Notes: generated by a model from the sequence alone, not told the origin. 57,822 nt of DNA from Pseudomonas duriflava (GCF_007830155.1 NZ_VLKY01000018.1:1-57822), one strand, 5' to 3'; shown: positions 45,367 to 55,312, counted from the stretch's first letter. Translations and numbers: made by a program.

Positions 45367-46616
45367 TGGTGTTCTCCATAAGCGAAATGCAGACGTGCAC
45401 TGGTAAGCGCTTGCTGTTCAATAAAGTCGATCGCTTTGAGGCGCGCCTCAACCAACTCGCGACGCGCCTGCACTACGGTGCCCAGATCAGCTTTTCCTGA
45501 CCGGTAGCTACTAAGCGCGAGATTGACCTTTTCCTGGGCAAGGGGAACAAGAATCTTCTGGCTACGTTCGACGGCCCGCTTCAAACGCTCATATTCAGCA
45601 AGATCGCTTTCGAGCTCCTGAACGTGTTCACGTCGCATACTGATACGCTCAGCCTCGAGCTCGGAAAGCTCTGCACGTTTGGCTGCAATCTTTGGGTCCT
45701 GTCTGGATGAGGTAAATAAGGGAAGATCGAAGCTTACTTGCAGGCTGACCATGTCGCCGTACTCGCGCCCACGGTTCTGGTAGCCCACCTGCCAGCTCCA
45801 GTCAGGTTTCTTTTCTGCTACAGCCTGACGAATCTGCGCTTCGGCTTCCTGGGTCATAGGATCAAAGACAGCAAGCTTGGGGTGCCGCTCAAGGTTATGA
45901 GTGAGGCTTCGGGTATCGACAGGCCAGAAAGGCAGGTTCCCAACCAGTGGCTCGTCAGCTGCAGCTCCAACCCAGCGTCGTAGATCAGCCCTGGCCTGCT
46001 GTAACGAACGCTGTAGCTCATCTTCTTTCTCGGCCAGCAGTGCAGCTTCTTGTTTCGGCACAACGCTGTCTGAGATCTGCCCCGCATTACCTGCAAGCCT
46101 GGCCTGAACCGCTTTAGCCAAAAGACGATTTTCTTCGTAAAGACTTTTGAACACTTCCAGCTTGCGCTCGATCGCTCGAGCCTCGATCCAGGCCAGGGCT
46201 GTTTCAATCCTTACATTCAAACGCTCTACACGCTGAACGGCTTCTGCACGCGAAACGCTTGCTTGTGCAGCCTCAACACGTGCGCGTCGCTTATCGCGAT
46301 TAGGCACGTCCTGCGTGACTCCTACCATTTGCATGGTCATGGAATCGCGGTTCAGGCTGAAGCGGTCTTCGCCTTGAATAGGGACGTTTTGCAGGCCAAG
46401 CGCTAACTTAGGATCAGGCAGCTCGCCAGCAGGTATGGCAGCGCTACGAGCCGCTTCAATACCAGCCTGCCGGGCAGCCATTGACGGAGCGTCTCGTTCG
46501 GCCAGACGTATGGCCTCATCCAGGGTCAAGGCTGATGAAAAAACAGGTACAGCCAGAAGGCACACTGCCACAGCCGTCTGGGATGGCTGCTTTTTACCGT
46601 CGCGTCGAAAAATCAT
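45363..46616 (-). CDS. cusC: CusC outer-membrane efflux protein
   Basis: About 417 residues of the TolC/OEP family from the ATG at 46616, which gives a clean signal peptide ending near SSA-L. A frame start 27 codons earlier lacks signal properties. Two OEP repeats with long helices (NVRIETALAWIEARAIERKL, EKVNLALSSYRSGKADLGTV) and RDAPSMAARQAGIEAARSAA are seen. It forms the outer-membrane exit duct. The ribosome site before 46616 is weak. Confidence 0.88.
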   Translation of the reverse strand: MIFRRDGKKQPSQTAVAVCLLAVPVFSSALTLDEAIRLAERDAPSMAARQAGIEAARSAAIPAGELPDPKLALGLQNVPIQGEDRFSLNRDSMTMQMVGVTQDVPNRDKRRARVEAAQASVSRAEAVQRVERLNVRIETALAWIEARAIERKLEVFKSLYEENRLLAKAVQARLAGNAGQISDSVVPKQEAALLAEKEDELQRSLQQARADLRRWVGAAADEPLVGNLPFWPVDTRSLTHNLERHPKLAVFDPMTQEAEAQIRQAVAEKKPDWSWQVGYQNRGREYGDMVSLQVSFDLPLFTSSRQDPKIAAKRAELSELEAERISMRREHVQELESDLAEYERLKRAVERSQKILVPLAQEKVNLALSSYRSGKADLGTVVQARRELVEARLKAIDFIEQQALTSARLHFAYGEHQ

Positions 46617-46717
46617 CGCGTGAATCCAGTCATGTTTCGGTGCCCATGATTCATGCGCACACACCAATCGGCTTACGACTCTGCAGTCGCAAGACAAAGA
46701 TTAGAAGAGACTAGAAA

Positions 46718-47065
46718 TCAGGCGCGAGGAGGTCGCCAGACATCGCTGGGCGTAAGGGAGACAGCACGTTCAGGAAGAGCTGTTTGGATAGGCGGGGCTA
46801 TGGGTACACAAGGAGTTTTAAAAGCGCTGGTTTGAACAAGCGTGTTAGCCTGACATTGCTCGCCACTTTTACACATCTTGCCACCCAGATGGGCGCTTTT
46901 CTGTTCATCGAAGCAACTGTCGTGCATCTCCATGGCGCTTTTCATGGAAGCATCATGCTGCTCCATGGAGCATGGGCTCGCTGGCAGCAGCGAGCCCGCC
47001 ATCCCATTGAAGGGAAGCGCCAAGCTAAGAACTAATAGGAGACAAAGTCGATGAACAACGCTCAT
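46718..47065 (-). CDS. Small secreted Cys/Met/His-rich protein, first gene of cus operon
   Basis: A 115-residue protein with a signal peptide (hydrophobic LCLLLVLSLALPF, cleavage near GMAGS). The mature part has clusters of potential copper ligands: SPCSMEQHDASMKSAMEMHD, SCFDEQKSAHLGGKMCKSGE, QCQANTL. I do not recognise a named family. It precedes cusC on the same strand by about 100 bases. A periplasmic copper-binding or sensing role is inferred from composition and location. The C-terminus is basic and unlike known chaperones. Confidence 0.7.
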   Translation of the reverse strand: MSVVHRLCLLLVLSLALPFNGMAGSLLPASPCSMEQHDASMKSAMEMHDSCFDEQKSAHLGGKMCKSGEQCQANTLVQTSAFKTPCVPIAPPIQTALPERAVSLTPSDVWRPPRA

Positions 47066-47259
47066 GGTTGTGATGCTAGCTGCATATCAGAGGCTAGACA
47101 AGGGCTTAGTCCTAGGAGAGGGATCAATCCCTTCAGTCAAAGTCTACTTCTGGCCTGAAAGTTTGTAACGATCTGTTATGTCTGTCTCTCCCAATGGCAG
47201 CAAGCTAACCGTCGCAACTTTTAGACAAGCCCTAGGATATTTTACATCTGTAGTGAAAT

Positions 47260-47490
47260 ATGAATCCAAGTCCTAGGCTAGTGGATGATCTGGGTCTTAG
47301 TTTGAGAAACTATGGACGCCGCGTTCCGACCTATTCGGACCTCAAAAGTACCTTTTTGACCCGGATGAACAAGAGCCTAGTCGTACCCTTGAGCTGCACC
47401 TCACCGGCTCAAGTATGGCGAGCGGGTCAGAATCGTGCTGGTCAACGACACCATGATGACCCGTCCCATTCTTTCCTTTAATGTGAAGTA
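47260..47490 (+). pseudogene. copA multicopper oxidase remnant fused to copC tail
   Basis: In frame 1, LVDDLGLSLRNYGRRVPTYS begins a CopA C-terminal-half segment (family: DDPGxGLRxNGRRVLTYxDL). After a frame change, FDPDEQEPSRTLELHLTG matches the next CopA motif. An internal piece is missing, and KYGERVRIVLVNDTMMTRPI resumes. It ends PILSFNVK-stop, resembling the end of CopC. So a deletion removed the copA 3' end, copB and most of copC. Divergent from the intact cus operon. Dead gene. Confidence 0.75.
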
Positions 47491-48283
47491 GCGATGTCAT
47501 TGGCGACTGGATCAACATTGGCGTACGCTTTGCTTTTTGCATGGACTTATGCTGCTATTTGGTTTTATGCCCTTTAGGGCCATGAGCATGTAGCCAGGTA
47601 TAGGCATAAGGTTCGGCTCGTTCCTGGCCGTGATGGCGCTGGCAGGTCTCGTGCAGTCCCTGGGAGCCATGCTGGTACTGGCCAAATCCATGAGTGGTGC
47701 TCAGGAGTTCATGGCGCTTGAACTCCACCCCTTTGAAATGATCATTGCCGGTACGGATGTCGGGTTGACCTAGGGGCGGATCTCCGTCCTTATACTGCCT
47801 CTGCTCAGTGCACTATGTGCCAAGCGGCGCGCTAGGGTTAGTAATGCTCTTTGGCGCTATTGCACTGGCCACGTTAGCCTGTACAAGGCATGGCGCGATG
47901 GATGAAGGCGGCCGGTGCTATCTTCATATCACCTGTGACATCCTCTATCTTCTTGTGGCCGATAGCTGGCTGGGAGCCTTGGTAGTCTTTGTCGTGCTAA
48001 TGCATTCTCCTAGGCTGAATACTCCCTCAGCACCTAGTGTTGTTAAGTCGCATTTTGAGCAGTTTCACGATGGCCAGAACGGTTATCGTTGTGGTGATCA
48101 GCCTCACTGGTATCACCAACTACTGGCTAATTGTAGGGCCTACGTTAAGCGGTCTTGTCTCCAGCATGTATGGACAGCTTTTACTGGTAAAGCTTGCATT
48201 ATTCGTTCTGATGTTGGGGTTAGCTGCCGCTAACCGATTTCACCTGAGCGCCTTGCTTGAAGAGCCATTCATGATGGGAAACA

Positions 48284-48287
48284 CTAG
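48284..48287. repeat. IS481 target-site duplication, left
   Basis: CTAG flanking the element at its left end, repeated at 49291-49294. CTAG is the known target preference of IS481-type elements. Confidence 0.75.
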
Positions 48288-49233
48288 GTGTTAGGTCCCG
48301 GGAAGAGGGGGTTTGGGTCGGTTAAAAAGAGCTGTGGTTGTTTGAGCCATTGCCCGAGGATAAAGCCAATCGGTGTTTGCCCTTTCAAGGCGCGCAATGG
48401 ACGAGCGCTGTTATACGCCCAAAGATAATCCTTTATATGCTCCTGCAGCTGTTTAAGCGAGGCATAATGAAAGGCCTTGGTGGTGGCCTGCTTGATCGTC
48501 CGGTTCATGCGCTCAACCTGGCCATTGGTCCAGGGATGGAAGGGCTTGGTTAGCCGATGTTCAATGCCGTGCCGATAACAGATCACATCGAAAGGATGGG
48601 CCCGGTAGCGTTCAGTACCGACCTTCCTGGCAAATTGAATGCCGTTGTCGGTGAGTACCGTATGCACCTTATAGGGTAACGTCTTAAGCGTGGCCTCCAA
48701 AAAGTCGACCGCATCTTTGCGCATCATCTGCTCATGTAACTCGGCATAGACAAACTTCGACGTGCGATCGATCGCCACAAAGAGATAGGCCCGGCCCTCT
48801 GCGGTATGCACCTCGGTGATATCGATATGCAGATAGCCCAGCGGATAGCGTTTGAAGGCTTTCTTCTCACGTACCGGCTCAGCTGAGCGCGGGAGGTTGC
48901 TGATGCCGTGTCGCTGGTAGAGCCGATGCAGGCCCGAGCGCGAAAGCCTGGGTATAAAACGCTGCAAGGCATGCGGCAATCGTCCAGAGGCAGCAACGTC
49001 TTCTGCCGGAACGCGATGGCAACAGCCTCTCCAGCCAGGGTCAGGGAGGTCGAATGCGGCTCCCGAGGTCCCATGGGCTGATCTTCAACCGAGTCACGCT
49101 TACGCCATTTGATTACTGTTTTCGGATTTAAGTTATAGCGCTTACTCAGTGTCGCGATCGAATCCTGCGATCGCTGTAACTCCGCTCGGATGGTGTGCGT
49201 GGTCGTGGCGCGTTTGTGTAGAACCTGAGCCAT
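48284..49233 (-). pseudogene. IS481-family transposase with internal frameshift
   Basis: The N-terminal frame (from 49233) starts MAQVLHKRATTTHTIRAELQ with a helix-turn-helix (LSKRYNLNPKTVIKWRKRDS). The C-terminal frame carries the rve integrase core: LHIDITEVHTAEGRAYLFVA (first Asp), VLTDNGIQFARK (second Asp) and NGQVERMNRTIKQAT (Glu). The two frames meet near 48970, where GATTGCCGCATG suggests loss of one TGCC unit, so the gene is frameshifted unless translation slips. The stop TAG lies in the CTAG target duplication outside the element. Confidence 0.85.
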
Positions 49234-49290
49234 GGATCCTCCTTCGATAGAGGTCTATACCATAAACCCTTTCTCCCTGGGACCAAACAC
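48288..49290 (-). mobile_element. IS481-family insertion sequence (1003 bp)
   Basis: Terminal inverted repeats start GTGTTAGGTCCCGGGAAGAG at the left and GTGTTTGGTCCCAGGGAGAA at the right (reverse strand). CTAG direct repeats flank it. It contains the frameshifted transposase and nothing else, and interrupts the copD pseudogene. Confidence 0.88.
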
Positions 49291-49294
49291 CTAG
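49291..49294. repeat. IS481 target-site duplication, right
   Basis: CTAG, direct repeat of the left copy; copD coding resemblance resumes directly after it at 49295. Confidence 0.75.
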
Positions 49295-49503
49295 GTCGCC
49301 ATTTCTGCGCTGCGTCGGAGCCTCATAGTCGAGATAGTCGCCTCTATCGTGATCCCTGCACTCGTGGCTTGGCTGGGAGCGCTGAGCCCTGGCCGATTTG
49401 CATCAAGTAAACGGCTGGTTTGCGGCCAGCCGCGACGCTGATCTAAGTTGATCTTAATGAGGAGAGGAAGCGATGTTGGTATTTCAAGAATGCATTTACA
49501 GGC

Positions 49504-50240
49504 TTACTTCACAGTCTCTCTGTTCACGATCCGTGGCGGTTTTCCCGGACTCAAGACCATCCCTACTGCAATGCCTACCATCACGGCGCCCGCGATAAAA
49601 TCTTTGGTAATGATTTCGCCCAACGCGAGGTAGCCCCAAAGAGCGCCAAATGGAGGAATCAGGAAGGTTACGGTCATCGTGCGAAGCGGACCGATATCAG
49701 CGATCAACCGAAAATACAGGATGTAGGCCAGCGCCGTGCAGAGGAGGCCAACCGCCAGCACGCTGATCCAGGCCTCTGGCTGCGCCCATTGAACGAGAGG
49801 CCCGTTGTTGAGTGTCCCGATAAAGATGGGCATCAGAAACAGTGTCGCACCGGCCTGGCTGCCAAAGGCGACTATCTTGGGGTCAAGTCCTCCTCGTTCC
49901 GATATCCAGCGTTGCGTAAGAAATCCGGCAACGCTATAACAACTCGTAGCGATCAGGCAGGCAAGACTAGCCATAGCGGCTCCGCTCGCAGACTGCACAT
50001 CACCAACATGGGTAATCATCGTGATCCCGACTAATCCCAATGCCACGCCTAGCCATTTTCGAACTGTCAGTTTTTCTCCAAAGAAGCCAAATCCAATCAG
50101 GGCTCCCATCAAGGGCGTTGTGGCATTCAATATCGCCGAATTGATCGCTCCAAAGGCTGGGCCGCTATTCTCATGAAAAGAAAGCTGGCGCCCCATATCG
50201 CGGCCAGCAGTATCAATCTCCCATAGTCTGAAAGACGCAT
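49504..50240 (-). pseudogene. EamA/DMT-family transporter with internal deletion
   Basis: From ATG 50240, behind AAAGGA, the frame reads MRLSDYGRLILLAAIWGASF, then LFMRIAA: a normal EamA start with its first helix. The frame then breaks near 50160 and another frame resumes with FGAINSAILNATTPLMGALI and runs intact to the C-terminus (GEIITKDFIAGAVMVGIAVG). Roughly two helices that should lie between are missing. It was a ten-helix drug/metabolite exporter; the surviving part is unlikely to work. Confidence 0.78.
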
Positions 50241-50462
50241 GCGATCCTTTCTCCCATAGTGAACGCACTGTTCGTATTTCCTCTTTACCAACGCATAGGC
50301 GTTTTCAGCAGAGGCTCTACTATCGTCGTTGTTATTGGTAGTAGCTCGCCATTTTCGGACATGACTGTCGAACTATGATTAACGCCGGAGTCGCTTGGCC
50401 CTTGACGTCACACGAGCTGGACCGGGATTCGCTTGGAAAGGTGCAACAGCATTTGAGCTTAG
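50241..50462. other. Region between EamA pseudogene and IS5 remnant
   Basis: Contains an unassigned plus-strand coding-like stretch (SRLAIFGHDCRTMINAGVAW, then PLTSHELDRDSLGKVQQHL) that could be the tail of a deleted regulator. It is too short to assign. Confidence 0.3.
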
Positions 50463-51154
50463 GATCTGTTTGAAAAGATTTCCTCAAGCAAATCCCTATG
50501 CAAGCTAGAGAAATCATGGCCTCGAAGCTGCTGGCGAGTTTTCGAAACGGGTAGCTATTCAGCGATGCTCCTTAAGCCAGCTAAAGAGCCGCTCGATTGC
50601 ATTGCGCTTACGATAGGCCTGTCGGTCAAAGAGTCTGGACAGACCTGTTCTAGAGTGTCGATGCATCTGGCGTAACGGGATAATGGGCTTGATCCTGAAG
50701 CGATCGCAGGCCAGATGGAGCTTACTGGTCAAGCCACCACGGCTACGTCCCAATGCCTAGTTGCCTATTTTTTAGCGGCACCTGGATGGAGGGTGAATCA
50801 ACCATCCAGGTGCTTAGATCAATACGACCGTCCTGCTTCAGCTCTAAATGAAGCCGCCTGAGCAGAGCCTTGAACAGCGAGCGGTCTCGCCAGACACGGA
50901 AACGGTGGTAGACCGTTTGCTAGGCTCCAAAGTGATCGGGTAGATCACGCCACTTCGCTCCTGAGCACAGCACCCAAAAGACATCATTAAGCATCAGGCG
51001 ATCATCCTTGCGCTGCCACCCCGCTGCTGCCTGTGAGAAACCAGATCGCTAATTAGTGCCCATGACCGATCGTCTAACTGGTAACGGCCTGTCATCTCAA
51101 GTCTCCGCTCGGAAAAGACAGGACAGCCTAGCAAATCGATTTTTCAGACAGAAC
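50463..51154 (-). mobile_element. Degraded IS5-family (IS427-like) element
   Basis: Minus-strand transposase pieces in several frames: MTGRYQLDDRSWALISDLVS at 51.1 kb, NDVFWVLCSGAKWRDLPDHF, QTVYHRFRVWRDRSLFKALL, LGRSRGGLTSKLHLACD and AYRKRNAIERLFSWLKEHR. Stops and deletions separate them. Ends GATCTGTTTGAAAA and its partner GTTCTGTCTGAAAA (reverse strand) are imperfect inverted repeats. About 150 bases shorter than usual. Dead element. Confidence 0.8.
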
Positions 51155-51678
51155 GTAGCGGCTATTCAATCCGCATCGGTGGGCATGTTGGGGAGTACGT
51201 TTATAAATGGCGTAATCCGCTAATCAATAAATTAAAACTAAGCACACCTGTTTCAAACGGGAAACTAAATGCCTAGTCATTGTAGGTGATTACATTAGAG
51301 TTTCGTATTAATAACTTATAATGATTAGGTAATAACCTCGTAGAGAGAGTTATCGCCCTTGGCGAAATACAGGTGCTTCAACTCTCTAAATCCCTTAATA
51401 AAATTACGAAACGCAGGCAAGAGTTTATACCGTGGCCCAAGCTTAAAATTTGCATTTGATTTTTAAGCGAGCGCTTTTTATCTAGAGCGAAGCAAGGCGT
51501 GGTATGGCTGAGGGTGTCTAGGTCAAGGCTCTAATGGCTTTTTGCTAGCGCTCGATTCCAGAGTGCAGCAAACAATTTAATTGAGAACTCTTATACATCT
51601 ACCTTCCATCGGGATTAGGCAACGACCGCCTACATTGTTACTCTGAATTGCATTATGAAATTAATGGAGTTCTAAAAA
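51155..51678. other. AT-rich upstream region of galM
   Basis: No gene. Noticeably AT-rich compared with neighbours. It contains AAGCG-AG-CGCTT near 51466, a short palindrome of the type bound by LacI-family regulators, and a similar TAGCGCTCG near 51547. Speculative. Confidence 0.35.
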
Positions 51679-52824
51679 GTGCGGGTAATAAATGTTTTCG
51701 GTGCTCTTGTAGGGTTATTTGCCAGTCAATACGTTTTCGCTTCAACGCTTAGTCAGCAACCTTACGGTACGACTCGAGAAGGGCTGGAAGTTATACGCTA
51801 TACCATGAAGAACGATAAGGGAGTGAGTGTATCGTTCTTGAGTTTTGGCGGGGTCATTACCGATATTGTTACGCCTGACCGTAACGGTAAACGAGAGAAT
51901 ATTGTTCTCGGCTTCGATGATTTACAGGGTTACGAAGTGGTGGACGCGCGGGAAGGCATCCATTTTGGTGCCCTGATTGGCCGTTATGCTAACCGTATTG
52001 CCAATGGTCAGTTCACGCTTGATGGACACACCTATCAACTTGAAAAGAATGATGGCTCTAATACCTTGCATAGTGGGAATAACGGCTATGACAAGCGTGT
52101 TTGGCATGTGAAGCCATTAATCACCGAGGGGCCGGTGGTTAAGGCAGCTCTAGAGCTCAACAGCCCGGACGGGGACCAGGGTTTTCCTGGCAACTTGCAG
52201 GTGACGGTTACCTACAGCCTTTCTGATGACAACACGTTTCGTATCGATTATCAGGCCAAAACCGATAAAGGTACTGTTATCAACCTAACCAATCACAGCT
52301 ACTTCAACCTGGCCGGGCCCAGCAGTACCCATGGTGTACTAGACCAGATCGTACAAATTAATGCCGATCACTATCTGCCTACCGATGCTCATTCGATTCC
52401 AACCGGAATACTACAGCCGGTTAATGGCACCGTCTTTGATTTCCGCAAGCCCAAAGCCATAGGCAAGGACATCCGCGCGAATGACCCGCAGCTGCTGTAC
52501 GCCCGTGGTTTCGATCATAACTGGGTGTTGAACAAAGGCTCTGAGCCAGATGCTCTGCAAATGGCCGTACGGGTAGTCGATCCCGAGAGTGGTCGTACGC
52601 TTGAGTGCCTGACCACGCAGCCCGGCTTACAGTTTTATACCAGTAATGCCCTCAAGGGTAACGTAGCCGGTGCAGGCGGAAAGGTATACCGGCAAACCGA
52701 GGCGTTTGCGTTGGAAACCCAGCACTACCCAAACAGCCCGAACCAGCCTGGTTTTCCCAGTACGGTGCTAAAGCCTGGTGAAGTCTTTAACAGCTCGACT
52801 GTATTTCGTTTCGGTACGCAATAG
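51679..52824 (+). CDS. galM: Secreted aldose 1-epimerase (mutarotase)
   Basis: 381 residues from a GTG behind AATGGAG. The N-terminus ([20 protein letters not shown]) is a signal peptide, so the enzyme is periplasmic, unlike E. coli GalM. The mutarotase domain has [31 protein letters not shown] (catalytic His) and the C-terminal [20 protein letters not shown] with its catalytic Glu. It interconverts alpha and beta anomers of aldoses. It immediately precedes gcd by 54 bases, so it probably supplies the beta-glucose that Gcd oxidises. Confidence 0.93.
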   Translation: MRVINVFGALVGLFASQYVFASTLSQQPYGTTREGLEVIRYTMKNDKGVSVSFLSFGGVITDIVTPDRNGKRENIVLGFDDLQGYEVVDAREGIHFGALIGRYANRIANGQFTLDGHTYQLEKNDGSNTLHSGNNGYDKRVWHVKPLITEGPVVKAALELNSPDGDQGFPGNLQVTVTYSLSDDNTFRIDYQAKTDKGTVINLTNHSYFNLAGPSSTHGVLDQIVQINADHYLPTDAHSIPTGILQPVNGTVFDFRKPKAIGKDIRANDPQLLYARGFDHNWVLNKGSEPDALQMAVRVVDPESGRTLECLTTQPGLQFYTSNALKGNVAGAGGKVYRQTEAFALETQHYPNSPNQPGFPSTVLKPGEVFNSSTVFRFGTQ

Positions 52825-52878
52825 TGCCTTTGATCGTTAACTGAAGGATTTCATTTCTCGCAAAGAAGGAAACAGTTG

Positions 52879-55293
52879 ATGAGTACCTTATCGACAAGGT
52901 CTGGATTGAGAACTTTCACAGCCATCATTACTGCACTTTTTGCATTGGTGTTACTGGGTGGGGGAGGTTGGCTTGCAGTACTGGGCGGCTCGTATTACTA
53001 CGTGGTCAGCGGCCTTGTTTTGCTGATCACCGCCATTCTGCTGGCGCGTCGCTCCACCGCAGCGATCTGGCTGTATGCGCTCTTGATGCTTGGTACGGTG
53101 GTGTGGGGGCTGTGGGAGACAGGTACAGACTTCTGGGCTCTGGTACCACGCCTGGATATCCTGGGCCTGTTGGGTATATGGCTGTTAATTCCTGCGGTTA
53201 CGCGCGGTATTGGCGCAGGGCTTAAGGGAAGCAAGATATTCCTATCCGCAACGCTGGCTCTGGCCATCGCGGTTCTGGTGTATTCCATTTTCAACGACCC
53301 ACAGGAAATCGATGGCAGCATAGCCTCAGCGCAGCCGGCGCAGGCCGCGCCCGTAGAGGGCGTAGATCCTGCCGACTGGCCGGCTTATGGGCGTACCCAA
53401 AGCGGTACGCGGTATTCGCCGCTGAGTCAGATCAACGAAAGCAACGTTAAAGATCTTCAGGTGGCTTGGACCTTTCGTAGTGGTGAGTCAAAGCAGGAGA
53501 ACGACTCGGGCGAAACCACCAACGAACTGACGCCAATAAAGATTGGCGACAACATGTACATCTGTACCATGCACCAGATCCTTGTGGCGCTGGATCCTGC
53601 TACCGGTAAAGAGAAGTGGCGATTCGATCCAAAGCTCAAGTCGGAGCCTTCCTTCCAGCACTTGACCTGTCGCGGCGTGGCCTATTATGACCAGGCCAAT
53701 ACGACCGAATTTGCTGCCAGCCTGGCGGGCAAGACTCCGGCGCAAACCAGTTGTCCGCGTAAGGTATTCCTGCCGGTTAATGATGGCCGCTTGTTTGCCA
53801 TCAACGCCGATAATGGCGAGCGTTGCGCCGACTTCGCCAATAACGGCGAGCTGGACCTCTTGCATATGCAGCCTTATACCTATCCGGGCGGTCTGGAGCC
53901 TACATCGCCACCTGTCGTAACTGGAACTACGGTTATCATCGGTGGTTCGGTTACCGATAACTTCTCCGTACATGAGCCCTCAGGCGCTATCCGCGGTTAC
54001 GATGTTAATACTGGTGAACTACAGTGGATCTTTGATACAGGCGCAGAGGATCCCAACGCGATTCCAACCGACGGTGAAACCCTGGTAAATAACTCACCAA
54101 ACGCCTGGGCACCGTTGGCCTATGATGCCAAAGCTGACGTGGTTTACATTCCAACTGGTAACCCAACCCCTGATATCTGGGGAGGTAATCGCACCAAGGT
54201 CATGGAGCGTTATGCTGCTTCTATCGTGGCGCTGAACGGCTCGACCGGTAAATTGGTCTGGAGCTTCCAGACTACTCACCACGACCTATGGGATATGGAC
54301 GTACCCTCACAGCCGACCTTGGCTGATGTGAAAATGCAATCCGGTGAGGTTGTTCCAGCTGTTTATGTACCTACCAAGGCCGGGGATCTCTTTGTCCTGG
54401 ATCGCCGTGACGGTAAACCCATCGTTCCGGTTACCGAGGTCCCTGTACCCCAAGGTGCCGCTGAAGGCGACTGGGTCAGCAACACTCAGCCACGTTCGGC
54501 CTTGAACCTGACCCCGATTCAGACATTGACTGATAAAAACATGTGGGGTGCCACCATGTTCGATCAGTTGATGTGCCGTGTGATATTCAAACGCCTTTCT
54601 TACAAAGGCCAATACACACCACCTTCAGAGCAGGGCACTCTGGTGTTCCCCGGCAACCTCGGGGTGTTTGAGTGGGGCGGTATTTCCGTTAACCCCGATC
54701 GCCAGATTGCCCTGATGAATCCCATGGCCTTGCCCTTTGTGTCCAAGCTGATTCCGCGAGGTCCAAACAACCCGATGTGGCCTCAGGAGGGCGCCAGAGG
54801 TACAGGGACCGAGCAGGGTATTCAGCCTCAATATGGCGTACCGTTTGGCGTGGAACTCAATGCATTTCTGTCACCTCTGGGTCTTCCCTGTAAAGAGCCG
54901 GCGTGGGGCTATGTAGCAGGCGTGGACATGAATACCCACGAGGTGGTGTGGCGTAAGCGTATCGGCACTATTCGTGACAGCCTGCAGGGGCTTCAATTGC
55001 CGCCGCTTAAGATTGGCGTACCTATGTTGGGTGGCCCTATCTCCACAGCTGGTAACGTGATGTTTATTGCAGGGACACAGGACAACTATATCCGGGCCTA
55101 CAATGTGACCAATGGCGACAAACTGTGGGAGGCACGTCTACCTGCAGGAGGCCAGGCAACCCCTATGACCTATGAAGCCGATGGTAAACAGTACGTTGTC
55201 ATTATGGCTGGCGGTCATGCGTCTTTTGGGACGAAAATGGGCGACTACCTGATCGCTTACGCGTTACCGTCTACAAAAGGTAATAACGAGTAA
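52879..55293 (+). CDS. gcd: Membrane-bound PQQ-dependent glucose dehydrogenase
   Basis: 804 residues from the ATG at 52879, with AAGGAAA upstream. Five N-terminal helices anchor it in the inner membrane. The periplasmic eight-bladed propeller carries the quinoprotein repeats: DWPAYGRTQSGTRYSPLSQI, TPIKIGDNMYICTMHQILVA, SSFQTTHHDLWDMDVPSQPT-like motif at 54.27 kb, and DYLIAYALP at the end. It oxidises glucose to gluconolactone and passes electrons to ubiquinone. PQQ synthesis genes are not in the window. Confidence 0.94.
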   Translation: MSTLSTRSGLRTFTAIITALFALVLLGGGGWLAVLGGSYYYVVSGLVLLITAILLARRSTAAIWLYALLMLGTVVWGLWETGTDFWALVPRLDILGLLGIWLLIPAVTRGIGAGLKGSKIFLSATLALAIAVLVYSIFNDPQEIDGSIASAQPAQAAPVEGVDPADWPAYGRTQSGTRYSPLSQINESNVKDLQVAWTFRSGESKQENDSGETTNELTPIKIGDNMYICTMHQILVALDPATGKEKWRFDPKLKSEPSFQHLTCRGVAYYDQANTTEFAASLAGKTPAQTSCPRKVFLPVNDGRLFAINADNGERCADFANNGELDLLHMQPYTYPGGLEPTSPPVVTGTTVIIGGSVTDNFSVHEPSGAIRGYDVNTGELQWIFDTGAEDPNAIPTDGETLVNNSPNAWAPLAYDAKADVVYIPTGNPTPDIWGGNRTKVMERYAASIVALNGSTGKLVWSFQTTHHDLWDMDVPSQPTLADVKMQSGEVVPAVYVPTKAGDLFVLDRRDGKPIVPVTEVPVPQGAAEGDWVSNTQPRSALNLTPIQTLTDKNMWGATMFDQLMCRVIFKRLSYKGQYTPPSEQGTLVFPGNLGVFEWGGISVNPDRQIALMNPMALPFVSKLIPRGPNNPMWPQEGARGTGTEQGIQPQYGVPFGVELNAFLSPLGLPCKEPAWGYVAGVDMNTHEVVWRKRIGTIRDSLQGLQLPPLKIGVPMLGGPISTAGNVMFIAGTQDNYIRAYNVTNGDKLWEARLPAGGQATPMTYEADGKQYVVIMAGGHASFGTKMGDYLIAYALPSTKGNNE

Positions 55294-55312
55294 CTGGTTG
55301 AAGCGCTCTACC

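Larger units (their letters stand above)
47494..49441 (+). pseudogene. copD copper-resistance membrane protein, degraded and split by IS
   Basis: CopD motifs are recognisable in different frames: SGAQEFMALELHPFEMIIAG (47.7 kb), LATLACTRHGAMDEGGRCYL (47.9), ITNYWLIVGPTLSGLVSSMY then GQLLLVKLALFVLMLGLAAA (48.1-48.2), and after the insertion ALRRSLIVEIVASIVIPALV to a TGA at 49439-49441. There are several frameshifts and stops (Trp to TAG at 47771). The IS481-family element sits between the penultimate and last parts. Originally an inner-membrane copper-uptake or resistance protein. Confidence 0.82.

Noticed and set aside
47494-48294. Idea that the 48037-48294 frame is a small membrane gene
   Set aside because: Its sequence is an internal part of CopD, in line with fragments on both sides, so it belongs to the pseudogene.
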